From contig NZ_CP016180.1 of assembly GCF_013377295.1 (NCBI RefSeq), positions 434,001-498,000 on the forward strand: DNA of 64,000 nucleotides, written 5' to 3'. Position numbers and translations under genes: made by a program. Below the pieces are notes generated by a model, which saw only the letters and a list, made by a program, of their open reading frames with translations, searched no databases and was not told the DNA's origin. Positions 1 through 9,000 of the stretch are shown here, in pieces. The stretch's first letter is position 1, and each line of letters starts with the position of its first letter. Source of the stretch: Pasteurella skyensis. GTDB taxonomy: Bacteria > Pseudomonadota > Gammaproteobacteria > Enterobacterales > Pasteurellaceae.

Positions 1-1218
1 CATTTAATTTATGGACACGGTGGCGAGTTAATGCAACAAGTGTTAAAAGATGAGCCAGTAAATTGGGTGTTACAAACCGAGCAGCTCGGCACAGGACACG
101 CAATGCAACAAGCAGCACCATTTTTCAATGATGATGAAAATATCGTGATGCTTTATGGTGACGCCCCTTTGATTACCAAAGAAACCTTGCAAAAATTGAT
201 TACTCAAAAACCACAAAATGGTATTGCATTATTAACCGTAGAGCTTGATAACCCAACAGGCTACGGACGTATTTTGCGTGATCAAAGTTCGGTGGTGGGC
301 ATTGTGGAACAAAAAGACGCAAATCCAGAACAGTTGGCAATTAAAGAAGTGAATACAGGTGTAATGGTCGCAAGTGGTAAAAGCTTTAAACAGTGGTTGG
401 GGCGTTTAGATAACAACAACGCTCAACAAGAATATTACATTACTGATGTGATTGCTTTTGCAAATCAAGACGGTTTCAAAGTTCAAGCGGTACAAGCCGA
501 CGAATTTATGGAAGTAGAAGGGGCAAATAACCGTTTACAACTGGCAGCCTTAGAGCGTTTTTATCAACAAAAGCAAGCAGAAAAACTAATGCTTGGTGGT
601 GTACGAGTGATTGATCCAGCAAGAATTGACGTGCGTGGCACAGTGCAACACGGCAAAGATGTTGAAATTGATGTGAACGTAATTTTTGAAGGCAATGTTA
701 CCTTAGGAAATAACGTAAGAGTCGGTGCGGGCTGTGTTTTAACAAATTGTCAAATTGGCGATAACGTAGAAATCAAACCTTATTCTGTGATTGAAAATGC
801 GGTTGTGGGGCAAAAAGCCATTATCGGACCTTTCTCTCGTTTACGTCCAGGGGCAGATCTTGCCGCTGAAACTCACGTTGGAAACTTTGTTGAAATCAAA
901 AATTCTAAAATTGGCAAAGGTTCAAAAGTAAACCATTTAAGCTATGTGGGGGACGCTGAAATCGGTGAAACCTGTAATATTGGTGCGGGTGTGATTACTT
1001 GTAACTATGACGGTGCAAACAAATTTAAAACCATTATTGGTGATGATGTTTTTGTCGGTTCAGATTGTCAATTAGTTGCTCCTGTAACTATTGAAAACGG
1101 AGCAACCATTGGTGCTGGTGCAACCATTACCAAAGATGTCGCTGAAAAAGAGCTTGTGATTACACGAGTTGCACAACGCCATATTCAAGGTTGGAAACGT
1201 CCGACTAAGAAAAAATAA
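1..1218 (+). CDS. glmU: Bifunctional UDP-N-acetylglucosamine pyrophosphorylase / glucosamine-1-phosphate N-acetyltransferase, 5' truncated by the window edge
   Basis: Makes UDP-GlcNAc for peptidoglycan and LPS in the cytoplasm: the C-terminal domain acetylates GlcN-1-P, the N-terminal domain uridylylates it. The frame is already open at base 1 (HLIYGHGG), so about 405 codons are visible of a family length near 455; the first ATG in view is internal. Visible marks are the pyrophosphorylase segment [13 protein letters not shown], the [10 protein letters not shown] segment ending that domain, and a left-handed beta-helix of hexapeptide repeats. That helix holds the acetyltransferase segment [13 protein letters not shown] with the catalytic His, and the conserved [13 protein letters not shown] stretch. 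The basic tail KRPTKKK is typical. A strong terminator follows directly. Confidence 0.97.
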   Translation, partial: HLIYGHGGELMQQVLKDEPVNWVLQTEQLGTGHAMQQAAPFFNDDENIVMLYGDAPLITKETLQKLITQKPQNGIALLTVELDNPTGYGRILRDQSSVVGIVEQKDANPEQLAIKEVNTGVMVASGKSFKQWLGRLDNNNAQQEYYITDVIAFANQDGFKVQAVQADEFMEVEGANNRLQLAALERFYQQKQAEKLMLGGVRVIDPARIDVRGTVQHGKDVEIDVNVIFEGNVTLGNNVRVGAGCVLTNCQIGDNVEIKPYSVIENAVVGQKAIIGPFSRLRPGADLAAETHVGNFVEIKNSKIGKGSKVNHLSYVGDAEIGETCNIGAGVITCNYDGANKFKTIIGDDVFVGSDCQLVAPVTIENGATIGAGATITKDVAEKELVITRVAQRHIQGWKRPTKKK

Positions 1219-1230
1219 GGTAATTTGTAG

Positions 1231-1256
1231 AGACAGGGCATGCCCTGTCTTTTTTA
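1231..1256 (+). terminator. Rho-independent terminator after glmU
   Basis: A perfect inverted repeat, AGACAGGGCA / TGCCCTGTCT, is followed by a run of T, 13 bases after the glmU stop. It marks the end of the housekeeping block before the unusual segment at 1.3-2.8 kb. Confidence 0.9.
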
Positions 1257-1325
1257 TCCAACCAAGAAAAATCTAAAAATCAGTAAACAAAATGCAACAA
1301 AGATATTTTTCTAACAAAAAATATT

Positions 1326-1334
1326 TGCTATAAT
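1326..1334 (+). promoter_or_regulatory. Extended -10 promoter at the head of the UGA-recoded segment
   Basis: The sequence TGCTATAAT is a perfect extended -10 element (TGN plus TATAAT at 1329-1334). No good -35 box is seen 17 bases upstream, which extended -10 promoters tolerate. Transcription would start near 1341, giving a leader of about 317 bases before the first start codon at 1658. Inference from sequence only. Confidence 0.5.
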
Positions 1335-1340
1335 AGTAAG

Positions 1341-1657
1341 CACGTTTAACAACAAAATAATGCTAAGAAAGCACCGTTAAGACGATACTCACCTATTCCG
1401 CTGTTTCTATAGTAAATCAAGTAACAGTCAAGTGATAGCGTACGGTATGGATAGCAAGAGGCAGTTTAGCCCCGCTGTTAGATGACTGACGAAGGTTTTT
1501 GCCCCACTTCGCAACTGGGGAGGCACAGATTCAAATAAGCATCATAAGACAGACGGATATAATACCCAGATAAACTGACCGGCAGGCACATACCAGCATT
1601 TACAGTGATAGCTCTGAATAAAGCTTTTCGATTGCGGGAATTGGTATTAATAAAACA
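1341..1657 (+). other. Structured leader or non-coding RNA candidate of unknown class, upstream of the UGA-interrupted ORF
   Basis: No standard-code gene fits here. The segment is richer in G and C than its flanks and holds local stems, for example GCCCCA / TGGGG at about 1501-1520 and CAGT / ACTG around 1462-1488. One frame (1381-1611) runs 76 codons from a TAA to a TAG and contains only TGA stops (at 1483, 1576 and 1606), so a short recoded peptide cannot be excluded. That span is too short to be convincing. I compared it by memory with tmRNA, RNase P RNA and 6S RNA and saw no match. With the promoter at 1326-1334 it is best described as a transcribed leader or RNA of unknown type. Confidence 0.35.
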
Positions 1658-2413
1658 ATGTCTATTTTTTCATTACATAAACATCACAGACTTTTTGTAC
1701 TGGCTGTCGTTTTTTGCTGACAGTCTTTCGCAGCTGGGTTAATCGCCGACAATACAAAGGTCAAGCTAGATAATGGCTCAACAATCACGTTTATTAAAAA
1801 GTGAAATACCTACACCATTGCTGAAAAAAGCACCTCAAAATTCGCACAACCTTTTTTAACCGAAAAGGGCGAGGCGTTATATGTTATTTCAGATGGAAAT
1901 AAAATAGACATCATAAATTTTGGTACATACGAGAATTTATGACCAGTAACAAAAGAAGAACAAGCTTTCATCAATTTTCAAAAACAAGAATGACAACTGG
2001 AATTTTTAGCTATGCTGACAATTAGCAAGGCTGGATTTTTAGGAAAATGATGAGATATAAAAGTTTGGAGTTCTTTTGTTGCAAATAATCTATGAGCAGG
2101 TTTTGCTGATGGGGAAATGACTGATATCCTGAAACAAATAGATACTTTAGCTTACTATCTTGATGATAAATGAGCAGACCTTAAGTACTATGATGACTTT
2201 GATGAAGTAGCTATTGCTTATAAAGATGCTGATGGTTTTATGGAAAGAATACAAATAGTGGCTAATATAGTAAAAAGTAAAGCTAATATAGCAGAACATA
2301 ATAGAATACAAGCAAATTTAGATAAGAGCATAGCATATAATAAAGCAGAAGAAGAAAAATATAAAGCAATATATAATGCTTATGAAAAGGTTCTTGGAGC
2401 ATTACAGGAGTAA
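1658..2413 (+). CDS. Exported protein gene with eight in-frame UGA codons (apparent UGA = sense, probably glycine)
   Basis: From ATG 1658 to TAA 2411 this frame runs 251 codons with no TAA, TAG or frameshift, but eight TGA codons at 1718, 1802, 1940, 1991, 2048, 2051, 2093 and 2171 (residues 21, 49, 95, 112, 131, 132, 146, 172). Between them the translation is protein-like. There is a signal peptide (LFVLAVVFC core, cleavage near QSFAAG), a charged beta-rich middle, and a helical, Lys/Glu/Ala-rich C-terminus (KAEEEKYKAIYNAYEKV). Trp is encoded by TGG at 2066, so UGA = Trp would give two Trp codons and nine Trp in all (3.6%). UGA = Gly gives 19 Gly (7.6%) and natural strings such as GKGGD and NNLGAGFADGE. 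I do not recognise the family. In a standard-code host it would be silent unless the UCA tRNA at 2682 is active. Confidence 0.65.
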
Positions 2414-2620
2414 TCGTTGGTCATGTTAGAGACCGTTCAAAATTCTCTGTGAGACCGCACAACAATATCAAATAAACACAACGTTCTCATTCGGGCGTAA
2501 CTTGACAAATTTCCGCATAAAACACCCTCATCACAAAATACTCACTCATTCACACAAAAATAACTGTTTTCTGATTTTTTAATCTTCTGCCGATTTTTAA
2601 TTTATTCTTTTTCCTGCCCT

Positions 2621-2656
2621 TGATGTCGGGTTACGTTTCACTAACCCAACCTACGA
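2621..2656. repeat. Palindromic hairpin repeat (GTTGGGTTA / TAACCCGAC type)
   Basis: The stem GTCGGGTTA / TAACCCAAC with a short loop sits between the recoded ORF and the tRNA gene. Hairpins reading TAGGTTGGGTTAG on one strand are common scattered REP-like repeats in many bacterial genomes. It could end transcription from the upstream ORF, or be a passenger at the edge of the inserted segment. Confidence 0.5.
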
Positions 2657-2681
2657 AAATAATGATACAATAACTACTTTT

Positions 2682-2775
2682 GCGGACGTAGTGTAATGGT
2701 AGCACGCAGGTTTTCAGTACCTGAAATTCCGATTGCCCTCGGGTAGTGCGGGTTCGATTCCCGTCGTCCGCTCCA
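2682..2775 (+). tRNA. tRNA with anticodon UCA (reads UGA); glycine-type body with a long class II variable arm
   Basis: All arms fold. The acceptor stem GCGGACG / CGTCCGC is a perfect 7 bp. The D stem GTGT / GCAC has loop AATGGTA, and the anticodon stem CAGGT / ACCTG has loop TTTCAGT. That places U33 at 2713 and anticodon UCA at 2714-2716. The T stem GCGGG / CCCGT has loop TTCGATT, followed by discriminator U73 and an encoded CCA. The acceptor ends, U73 and D loop match bacterial tRNA-Gly. The variable region (2724-2747, 24 nt) forms a TCCGA / TCGGG stem, whereas tRNA-Gly normally has about 5 nt. tRNA-Sec also has UCA and a long arm, but needs an 8-bp acceptor stem, a 6-bp D stem and usually G73, none seen here. 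A -10-like TACAAT (2665-2670) lies 11 bases upstream. Structure is certain; the charged amino acid (Gly, or Ser through the long arm) is inferred. Confidence 0.85.
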
Positions 2776-2841
2776 TATCTTACCCTAAAGGTAATTTGAA
2801 AAACTATTTGTATTAATTGTAATATATGGTAAAAATAATTA

Positions 2842-3612
2842 ATGGCAAAACACAGCAAACACTTTACCCAATCATTAAAAATCTACTTGTCAGCAGGCAA
2901 TGGTGAGAGACATAAATACAAGTGGCATAATAAGGGGCAACAGCTTCCCGATGCTCTAAAATTATCCATATTGCGTGGGGAGATGATTTTTCGCCAGCAA
3001 TTTTTTGATTATTTTGAAAGCAAAGGGTTTGATGATAATTTTAGCTATCTCGCCTATCAGAAAATTGTTGTTAGTAGCAATGTGATTACCGAGTTTGTCC
3101 AGCAAATAGGATTACAAAAAGCGACAGAAGAATATATTCAATCGGGCATTGCCACCACAAATAGCAATTATCATCAGCAATGTTATCAACTCTATTGCTT
3201 GTTTGTTGACCATTTAGCCAACAATGATGAAACAAAGTTATTGCATAATGCTACCGTAGCATTGGTGCAACACTATCTGCCAAGTTTTTTCCCAAAAGTC
3301 GATAAAGTAAAACCAAGCCTAGAAACATTACAAAAACAACTGCGAAAAGCATTAAATATACGTTGGCATTGCCAAGTCAAAATTAGAGAATCGTTTACTA
3401 CTACCGATAGTGATGCAACAATGCGATTAATTGCTTATGTAGACAAATGCCACCCAGCAGAGTTAATCTGCACTACACAAAAACGCCTACGCAGTGCAAA
3501 ATTCAAAGCCTATCATCAAGTATTAGAACAAATCAATAATGGTGATTTTGATATAACGCCAATTCCTAAAATAAAAAAGAAAAGCCAACCAATGATGCCG
3601 TTAGTTGAATAA
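2842..3612 (+). CDS. Hypothetical protein, 256 aa, adjoining the UCA tRNA
   Basis: I do not recognise this family. It is a soluble, basic, Gln/His/Lys-rich protein with no signal peptide or membrane segment. Visible landmarks are LSILRGEMIFRQQFFDYFES near residue 45, three scattered Cys/His-containing segments (YHQQCYQLYC, IRWHCQVK, YVDKCHPAELIC) and a Lys-rich tail (KIKKKSQ). It starts at ATG 2842, 66 bases after the tRNA, with no clear Shine-Dalgarno sequence. It uses the standard code and has no internal TGA. Base use resembles the host more than the recoded ORF does, so it may be resident, but the proximity makes membership of the same acquired segment possible. No function is proposed. 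Confidence 0.7.
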   Translation: MAKHSKHFTQSLKIYLSAGNGERHKYKWHNKGQQLPDALKLSILRGEMIFRQQFFDYFESKGFDDNFSYLAYQKIVVSSNVITEFVQQIGLQKATEEYIQSGIATTNSNYHQQCYQLYCLFVDHLANNDETKLLHNATVALVQHYLPSFFPKVDKVKPSLETLQKQLRKALNIRWHCQVKIRESFTTTDSDATMRLIAYVDKCHPAELICTTQKRLRSAKFKAYHQVLEQINNGDFDITPIPKIKKKSQPMMPLVE

Positions 3613-3690
3613 AATATCAAACCAAATGATAAATGGTGTGAAAACTTTTATAGTAAAGTAAATATAGAATAAGACTATCATATCTGATTA

Positions 3691-3750
3691 TTCCGCTCCC
3701 TGAGCTTGTCGAAGGGTCGCATTTATGCTTCGACAAGCTCAGCAACCGTG
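3691..3750. repeat. REP-like inverted repeat (TTCGACAAGCTCAG core)
   Basis: CTGAGCTTGTCGAAG on the + strand is followed by its inverse CTTCGACAAGCTCAG, separated by about ten bases. The same core recurs at 31147, 51314 and in six copies between 59.4 and 60.5 kb. It lies in an intergenic gap and is probably a REP-type element. Confidence 0.8.
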
Positions 3751-3775
3751 CTTCAATAAACATTTAGTTCTTATT

Positions 3776-3955
3776 TCAATTTAATTTACTAAATAAGCGG
3801 TACGATTGTGTGAAAAATTTGCAAAAAATAACACAATGACTGCCAATACTCGCCATTTTCTTGTGTAATTCATCGGCGGTAATAGGATAACTTTTTGGAA
3901 TTTGACGTAATACTTCTAAATGGAATTGCACTGTGGTTGGTTTTTCAATAGCCAT
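3776..3955 (-). pseudogene. Remnant of a WYL-type helix-turn-helix regulator (N-terminus only)
   Basis: On the minus strand a good ribosome site (AGAGGA) precedes ATG at 3955. The first 38 residues (EKPTTVQFHLEVLRQIPK then PITADELHKKMASIG) look like the N-terminal winged-helix start of WYL-domain transcriptional regulators. After ASIG the frame runs into AT-rich sequence with TTTGCAAA and an uptake-signal core, and stops at 3776. Such regulators are about 300 aa, so roughly the last 85% is gone. The break falls at uptake-signal sequence, suggesting replacement by transformation or deletion between such sites. Family assignment rests on a short segment. Confidence 0.55.
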
Positions 3956-4082
3956 TCTAATTCCTCTTTAATATCTGAAATTTTAGTGAAGATAATAGAG
4001 GAAATAGTGTAAAATTAAAATAGTATTATTTATAAATCGCAGCTCTGACAAAGAGAGTGAAAGAAAAAGGAAAAGTAACATA

Positions 4083-5916
4083 ATGAAATTGATAAAAAAC
4101 TATTTCACAGTATTTTTTATCTGTGTATTTATTTCTATTTTTGCAAAACTGATTTTTGCTTTTTATGGTTTTGCAGATATAGAAATAACGGAAAAATTAT
4201 ATGCTGTGTTTTATGGCTATAAATTTGATTTTGCGGTAAGTGCAATAATCGCATTTTTAACCTTGTTTTTTGATTTTAATAAGAAATTACTGCTCGGTGT
4301 GGTTCTTTTACTGATGTTATTGCTCTTTGGCTTTTTAATGGGCGATATTATGTATTTCAATGATACAACGCCATATTTCATATGAAATTAAAGATGCAGT
4401 TGCAGAGGCTCAGGGGTTACTTGGGATAACTTTACGAAAATATTTAGAACTTTTTATTTTGGGTTTAATTAGTACGGCTATTTTTGGCGTAGTCTTTTTT
4501 AAATTATTAAATAAAAATTTAAGCGCAGTTAAATTCACAAAATCGTATCTTCCAGTAAAGTTATTATTGATTGCTGTGAGTGTATTTTTTGTGAGAGGGA
4601 TGGTGCAACATATTCCATTAAATCCTAGCCATGCCTATAAAATTGGTAATCCAAAATTAGCAATGCTAAGTTTGAATGGGGCTTATAATGTTATTTACCA
4701 AAATATTAAGAACAAAGGTGATATAGAAATGACACCTAAATATCAGGTTTATAATGAAGCACAAAGTATAAAATCACTTTATATGAATCACTCAAAAGGT
4801 GTGGAATACAAAAAAGAGTTAGAACATCCTAATATTGTATTATTATTTTTAGAAAGTTGGGGAGCGTCCTTCTTAAAAGATTATGGTGGTCAATATGATA
4901 TTACACCAAGATTCAGTGAGCTTTTAGCTAAATCTATTCGTCCAAAAGCAATGCTTGCTAATGGTCATAGAACGGTAGAAGGTCTATTTTCGACGCTTAC
5001 ATCATTTCAAAACCCTTTGGGAAAGAGTATTGCGAGAACATCGTTAGAATCGTTTGAATATACAACGCTTGTTGATTTATTTAAAAAACAGCATTATTCA
5101 AGTGCATTTTTTCAAGGTTTTTATGCTGATACGCTAGCAGGAACGATGGCTCAGAAGCTGGGTTTTGAAGCCTCTTATGGCAAACGTTCCATTAAAAATC
5201 GTCGCTATGAGGAAAACCATTGGGGAGTGCACGATCCTGATCTTTATGGTTTTGTGGTTGAAAAGACAAAAGAATTAAAAAAACCGTTTATTATCGGCAT
5301 TAATACCACAACCACACACGATGACGTTGTACCAAAAGGGTATCCAATAAAACGTTTTACAGAAGATGATGTATTAAATGAACGATTAAATACATTTTAT
5401 ATGTCTGATGAAGCGACCTATGACTTTATTCAAAAAGTAGAAAAGGCATATCCAAATACTGTTTTTGTTTTATTAGCGGATCATACTGCTGATATTCTTG
5501 AAGATACTAATTTTCATAATTATTTAATTCCATTTGCGATTTATTCATACAAACTTAAACCTAAATATATTGATGAATTTATATCTCAGCGAGATATTGC
5601 GCCAACACTTATTGATCTTATACTAGGGGATTACCATAAAATTGCACCTGAATTTAGTGGTAAGTCATTGTTAAGAGATAATAATTTCTTTGCGGATTAT
5701 TATCATAATGGCGTTTTGGGTGTGGTTAAAAATAATATTGCAATTGAAACCGTCGGCGATCAAACAAATTGTTTTGATGTATCTGATTTCAAATTAAAAG
5801 ATATTTCTTGTCCAGATAATACGTCAGAAATTAAAAATCAAATAAAAGCGTTTACCAATATTCAGCAAGAATTATTGTTTAAAGGAAAAACAAAGAATTT
5901 TGCAACCTTTAGGTAG
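4083..5916 (+). pseudogene. LTA-synthase-like sulfatase-fold phosphoglycerol/phosphoethanolamine transferase, split by a frameshift
   Basis: Two overlapping frames make one gene. 4083-4385 gives the first membrane segments and ends ...GDIMYFNDTT. The next frame resumes with RHISYEIKDAVAEAQG and continues to 5916. The shift is +1 and lies between about 4338 and 4385. The joined product (about 610 aa) has several N-terminal membrane helices and an extracytoplasmic alkaline-phosphatase-superfamily domain. Motifs seen are NIVLLFLESWG (metal-binding Glu), NGHRTVEGLFS (nucleophile Thr), HWGVHDPDLYG and LLADHT (metal-binding Asp-His). Family members transfer phosphoglycerol or phosphoethanolamine to surface glycans. 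The substrate is unknown. It is either a real pseudogene or carries a one-base error; no homopolymer lies at the junction. Confidence 0.85.
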
Positions 5917-5938
5917 TTAATCGTATTCCAAATATCAA

Positions 5939-5970
5939 AACCTCATTTAAAAAAATTAAGTGAGGTTTTT
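5939..5970 (+). terminator. Terminator after the LTA-synthase-like gene
   Basis: The inverted repeat AACCTCATTT / AAGTGAGGTT with an A-rich loop is followed by a T run, 23 bases after the stop. Confidence 0.8.
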
Positions 5971-6051
5971 GATTTTTAGCGGTCATTTCCCTATAAAAAT
6001 TTGCAAATTTTCTATAAAATGATACCGCTTATTGAATAAAAATGGTTACTT

Positions 6052-9000
6052 ATGAAAACGCTTGATCCTATTTCTCTTCCTTTAAATAAAGTGGCTTTAA
6101 TTGAGGCTTCTGCTGGTACGGGTAAAACTTACACAATGGTGAATCTTTATCTTAGATTATTGCTCGGTGTGGGTTGCAAGCCTTTAACGGTGGAGCAAAT
6201 TCTTGTGGTTACTTTTACTCGTGCTGCGACACAAGAGTTACGAGATCGTATTCGTGTGAGAGTGGCGGAAATTTCACTTTATTTTCAACAATATAATGAA
6301 ATAGGAGAGTGTGAGGCGTTAACAAAAGATACTTTTTTATTTCAACTTTATCAAAATGTAGAGCCTCATTTAGCCTCTGCATTGTTGCGTTTACGGATTG
6401 CAGAGCAAGAAATTGATGTGGCGAGTATTTTTACTATTGATAGCTTTTGTCAAAAAATATTAACCAATTTTGCGTTTGATTCTGGAATGCGATTTGATAT
6501 TGAGTTACAAGCCGATGAAACCGAACTATTAAAACGTTTAAGCGAAGACACTTGGCGAGAGTTATTTTATCACTCAACGGAGGCTGAAGCCGAGTTTATT
6601 TTAACCCATTTACACTCTCCACAAAGTATTTTAAAACATAGCCGATCACAATTAAGCGATGAGCTTCCTGAATTATCAAAAGAACAAAAAGCGCTTTTGA
6701 GCGGTGACTTAAATGCTATCTTATTGCGATATAAAACCTTTTTAAAAGAAGTGAAGCAATATTGGCAAGCCACCAATGAGGAAGTTTCCAAACTTATTTA
6801 TTCTGATTTAGAGAAGGGCAATAAAAAATCTTTAAATGGGCGTTCTTATCAAGTGCGTTGGATTGAAGCTTGGTTTGCAGAACTTAATCAATGGGCAAAT
6901 TCAACGAGAAATGATATTCCAAACTGTTTTGAGCGTTTTTGTCAGTTTTATATCAATGAAAAAACAGCAAAGGGAAAAACGCCTCTTCAAAATATCATTT
7001 TTGCAAAAAATGAACAATATCTCACCGCTTATCAACAAGAATTTGAACCCTTAATTAAGCAGCAAAAAACGATTTTAGAACTTAAGTTTTTATTTGCATT
7101 ACGTCAAAAACTAGTGACATATAAAAATACCCATAAAGAACGTAATTTTAGTGATTTTACTAATGAATTAAACAGTGCATTGCAAAGTGAAAAAGGGCAG
7201 AAACTTGCCACACAAATTCGCCAACTTTATCCTTTTGCGATGATTGATGAATTTCAAGATACTAACCTTGCACAATATCAGGTTTTTAATGCCATTTTTA
7301 TGGATAAAAATATACAAAATCAAGGGTTTATAATGATTGGCGATCCAAAGCAATCTATTTATAAATTTCGTGGAGCGGATATTTTTACTTATCTAAAAGC
7401 CGCAAATCAGGCTGATGAACAGACGACATTGAACAAAAACTGGCGCTCTCTACCTAATGTGGTGGAGGAAACGAATCGTTTGTTTAATTTTAATAACAAC
7501 CTGAGTCCATTTATTTATACGGATATTCAATTTGAAGCTGTAGAATTTGATCATAAAAAGATAGCGTTACAAGGGCAGTCATCGATTCGTTATTTATTAG
7601 AAGATAATTATAAACTGGATGAATGTGCCAAACTCTGTGCAAAAGAGATTCAGCAACAATTAAAAATGGCAGAAGAGGGAACGTTATTTTTGCAAAAAGA
7701 TCAACAAATGTTACCGCTTCAATCTCAAGATATTGCTGTATTAGTCAGAAGTTTTTCACAAGCAGAGAGAATAAAACAGGCATTGAAAGAACTAAATATT
7801 CAATCTGTTTATCTTTCTGAAAAAAATAGTGTTTATCAAACACAAGAAGCAAAACATTTATTGTTTTTATTACGTGCTTGTTTACATCCAAATAATCAAC
7901 AGGCTATTTTAGCCAGTTTGGGAACGGATTTATGGCTTTTAAGTGCAAGTGAACTTGTTCAATTAAAAAATGATGAAAAAGCGTGGGATCAGTGGTTAGA
8001 AAAATTTACTGACTATAAAAAAATATGGGTAAAACAAGGGATTTTGCCAATGTTACATCATATTTTTATGTATGAAAAACTGATTGCGAGATTACGTACA
8101 ACAGATAATGCAGATCGTAAAATTACCAATTTGTTACATTTGGCAGAGCTATTACAAAATGCAATGGCAACATTGGAGAATGAATCGGCTTTAGTACGTT
8201 GGTATGAAATGCAATTAGAAAGTGCAGATTATAATCAAGAAGAACAAGTATTGCGTTTAGAATCAGAACAAAAATTAGTCAAAATTGTGACTTTTCATGG
8301 TTCTAAAGGATTACAGTATCCTATTGTATGGTTACCGTTTTTAGGAGAACTTTCCAATGGGGAAAAAGGCGCCGTACTATATCGTGATCAATATAATCAA
8401 TTAAAGTGGAGTCTAGGGCATTCTTCTGATGAAGTGAAAAAAGCGATGAATAAGGAGTCTTTTGCAGAGGAACTACGCCTTTTATACGTTGCAATTACAA
8501 GGGCAGAGTATCAAGTTAATTTCATCTTACCACAACAATTTAAAGGTAAAGGTTGGAATGCAATGGCGTATTTATTAACTGAAGGCGAAATTGGCGAAAA
8601 TACAACAGATATCAATTTAATTGCAACAGATAAATTATTAGAAAAAAAACAGCTTGCTAAGCCAAGTGAGCAAGTACTTGCTTCTAGTGATTGGTCTCCA
8701 AAACAAAGGGAATATCTCAACTTAGAAGCGAAATCCTTTAATCGTAAAATTACTTATGATGGACGCTTAACCAGTTTTACGGCTTTACATAATTATAGCC
8801 AATGGAAGCAAGAACAGCAGAATGAACAAAATGAAACAGGGCAGGATTATGATTATCAAACGGTATTTATTAATCCTTTTGAAAATGAAAATATCGCAGA
8901 TTATTCCCCTTTTAAATTTCCACATAGTACTAAAGTAGGAAATGTACTACATAAATTTTTTGAATATTGTGATTTTACTCAACCTATTGATTTAAAAAGT

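Noticed and set aside
1341-1657. tmRNA, RNase P RNA or 6S RNA
   Set aside because: None of the conserved sequence blocks I know for these RNAs is present.
1658-2413. Ordinary pseudogene decay
   Set aside because: Eight stops, all TGA, with no TAA, TAG or indel over 251 codons is not what random decay in AT-rich DNA would give.
1658-2413. UGA = Trp (Mycoplasma-type) origin
   Set aside because: It would make nine Trp in 251 residues, including a Trp pair, and Trp is already encoded by TGG; the tRNA body is Gly-like. Not fully excluded.
2682-2775. UCA tRNA read as selenocysteine tRNA (selC)
   Set aside because: Anticodon and long arm fit, but the acceptor stem is 7 bp, the D stem is 4 bp with a normal loop, the discriminator is U, and the body resembles tRNA-Gly. 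The nearby ORF has eight UGAs and no SECIS-like element was identified.
2631-2858. 75-codon minus-strand frame over the tRNA
   Set aside because: It reads DGNRTRTTRG and similar, the well-known false translation across a tRNA gene.
4083-4385. Separate 100-aa membrane protein gene
   Set aside because: It is the N-terminus of the frameshifted LTA-synthase-like gene; the two frames join at a conserved segment.
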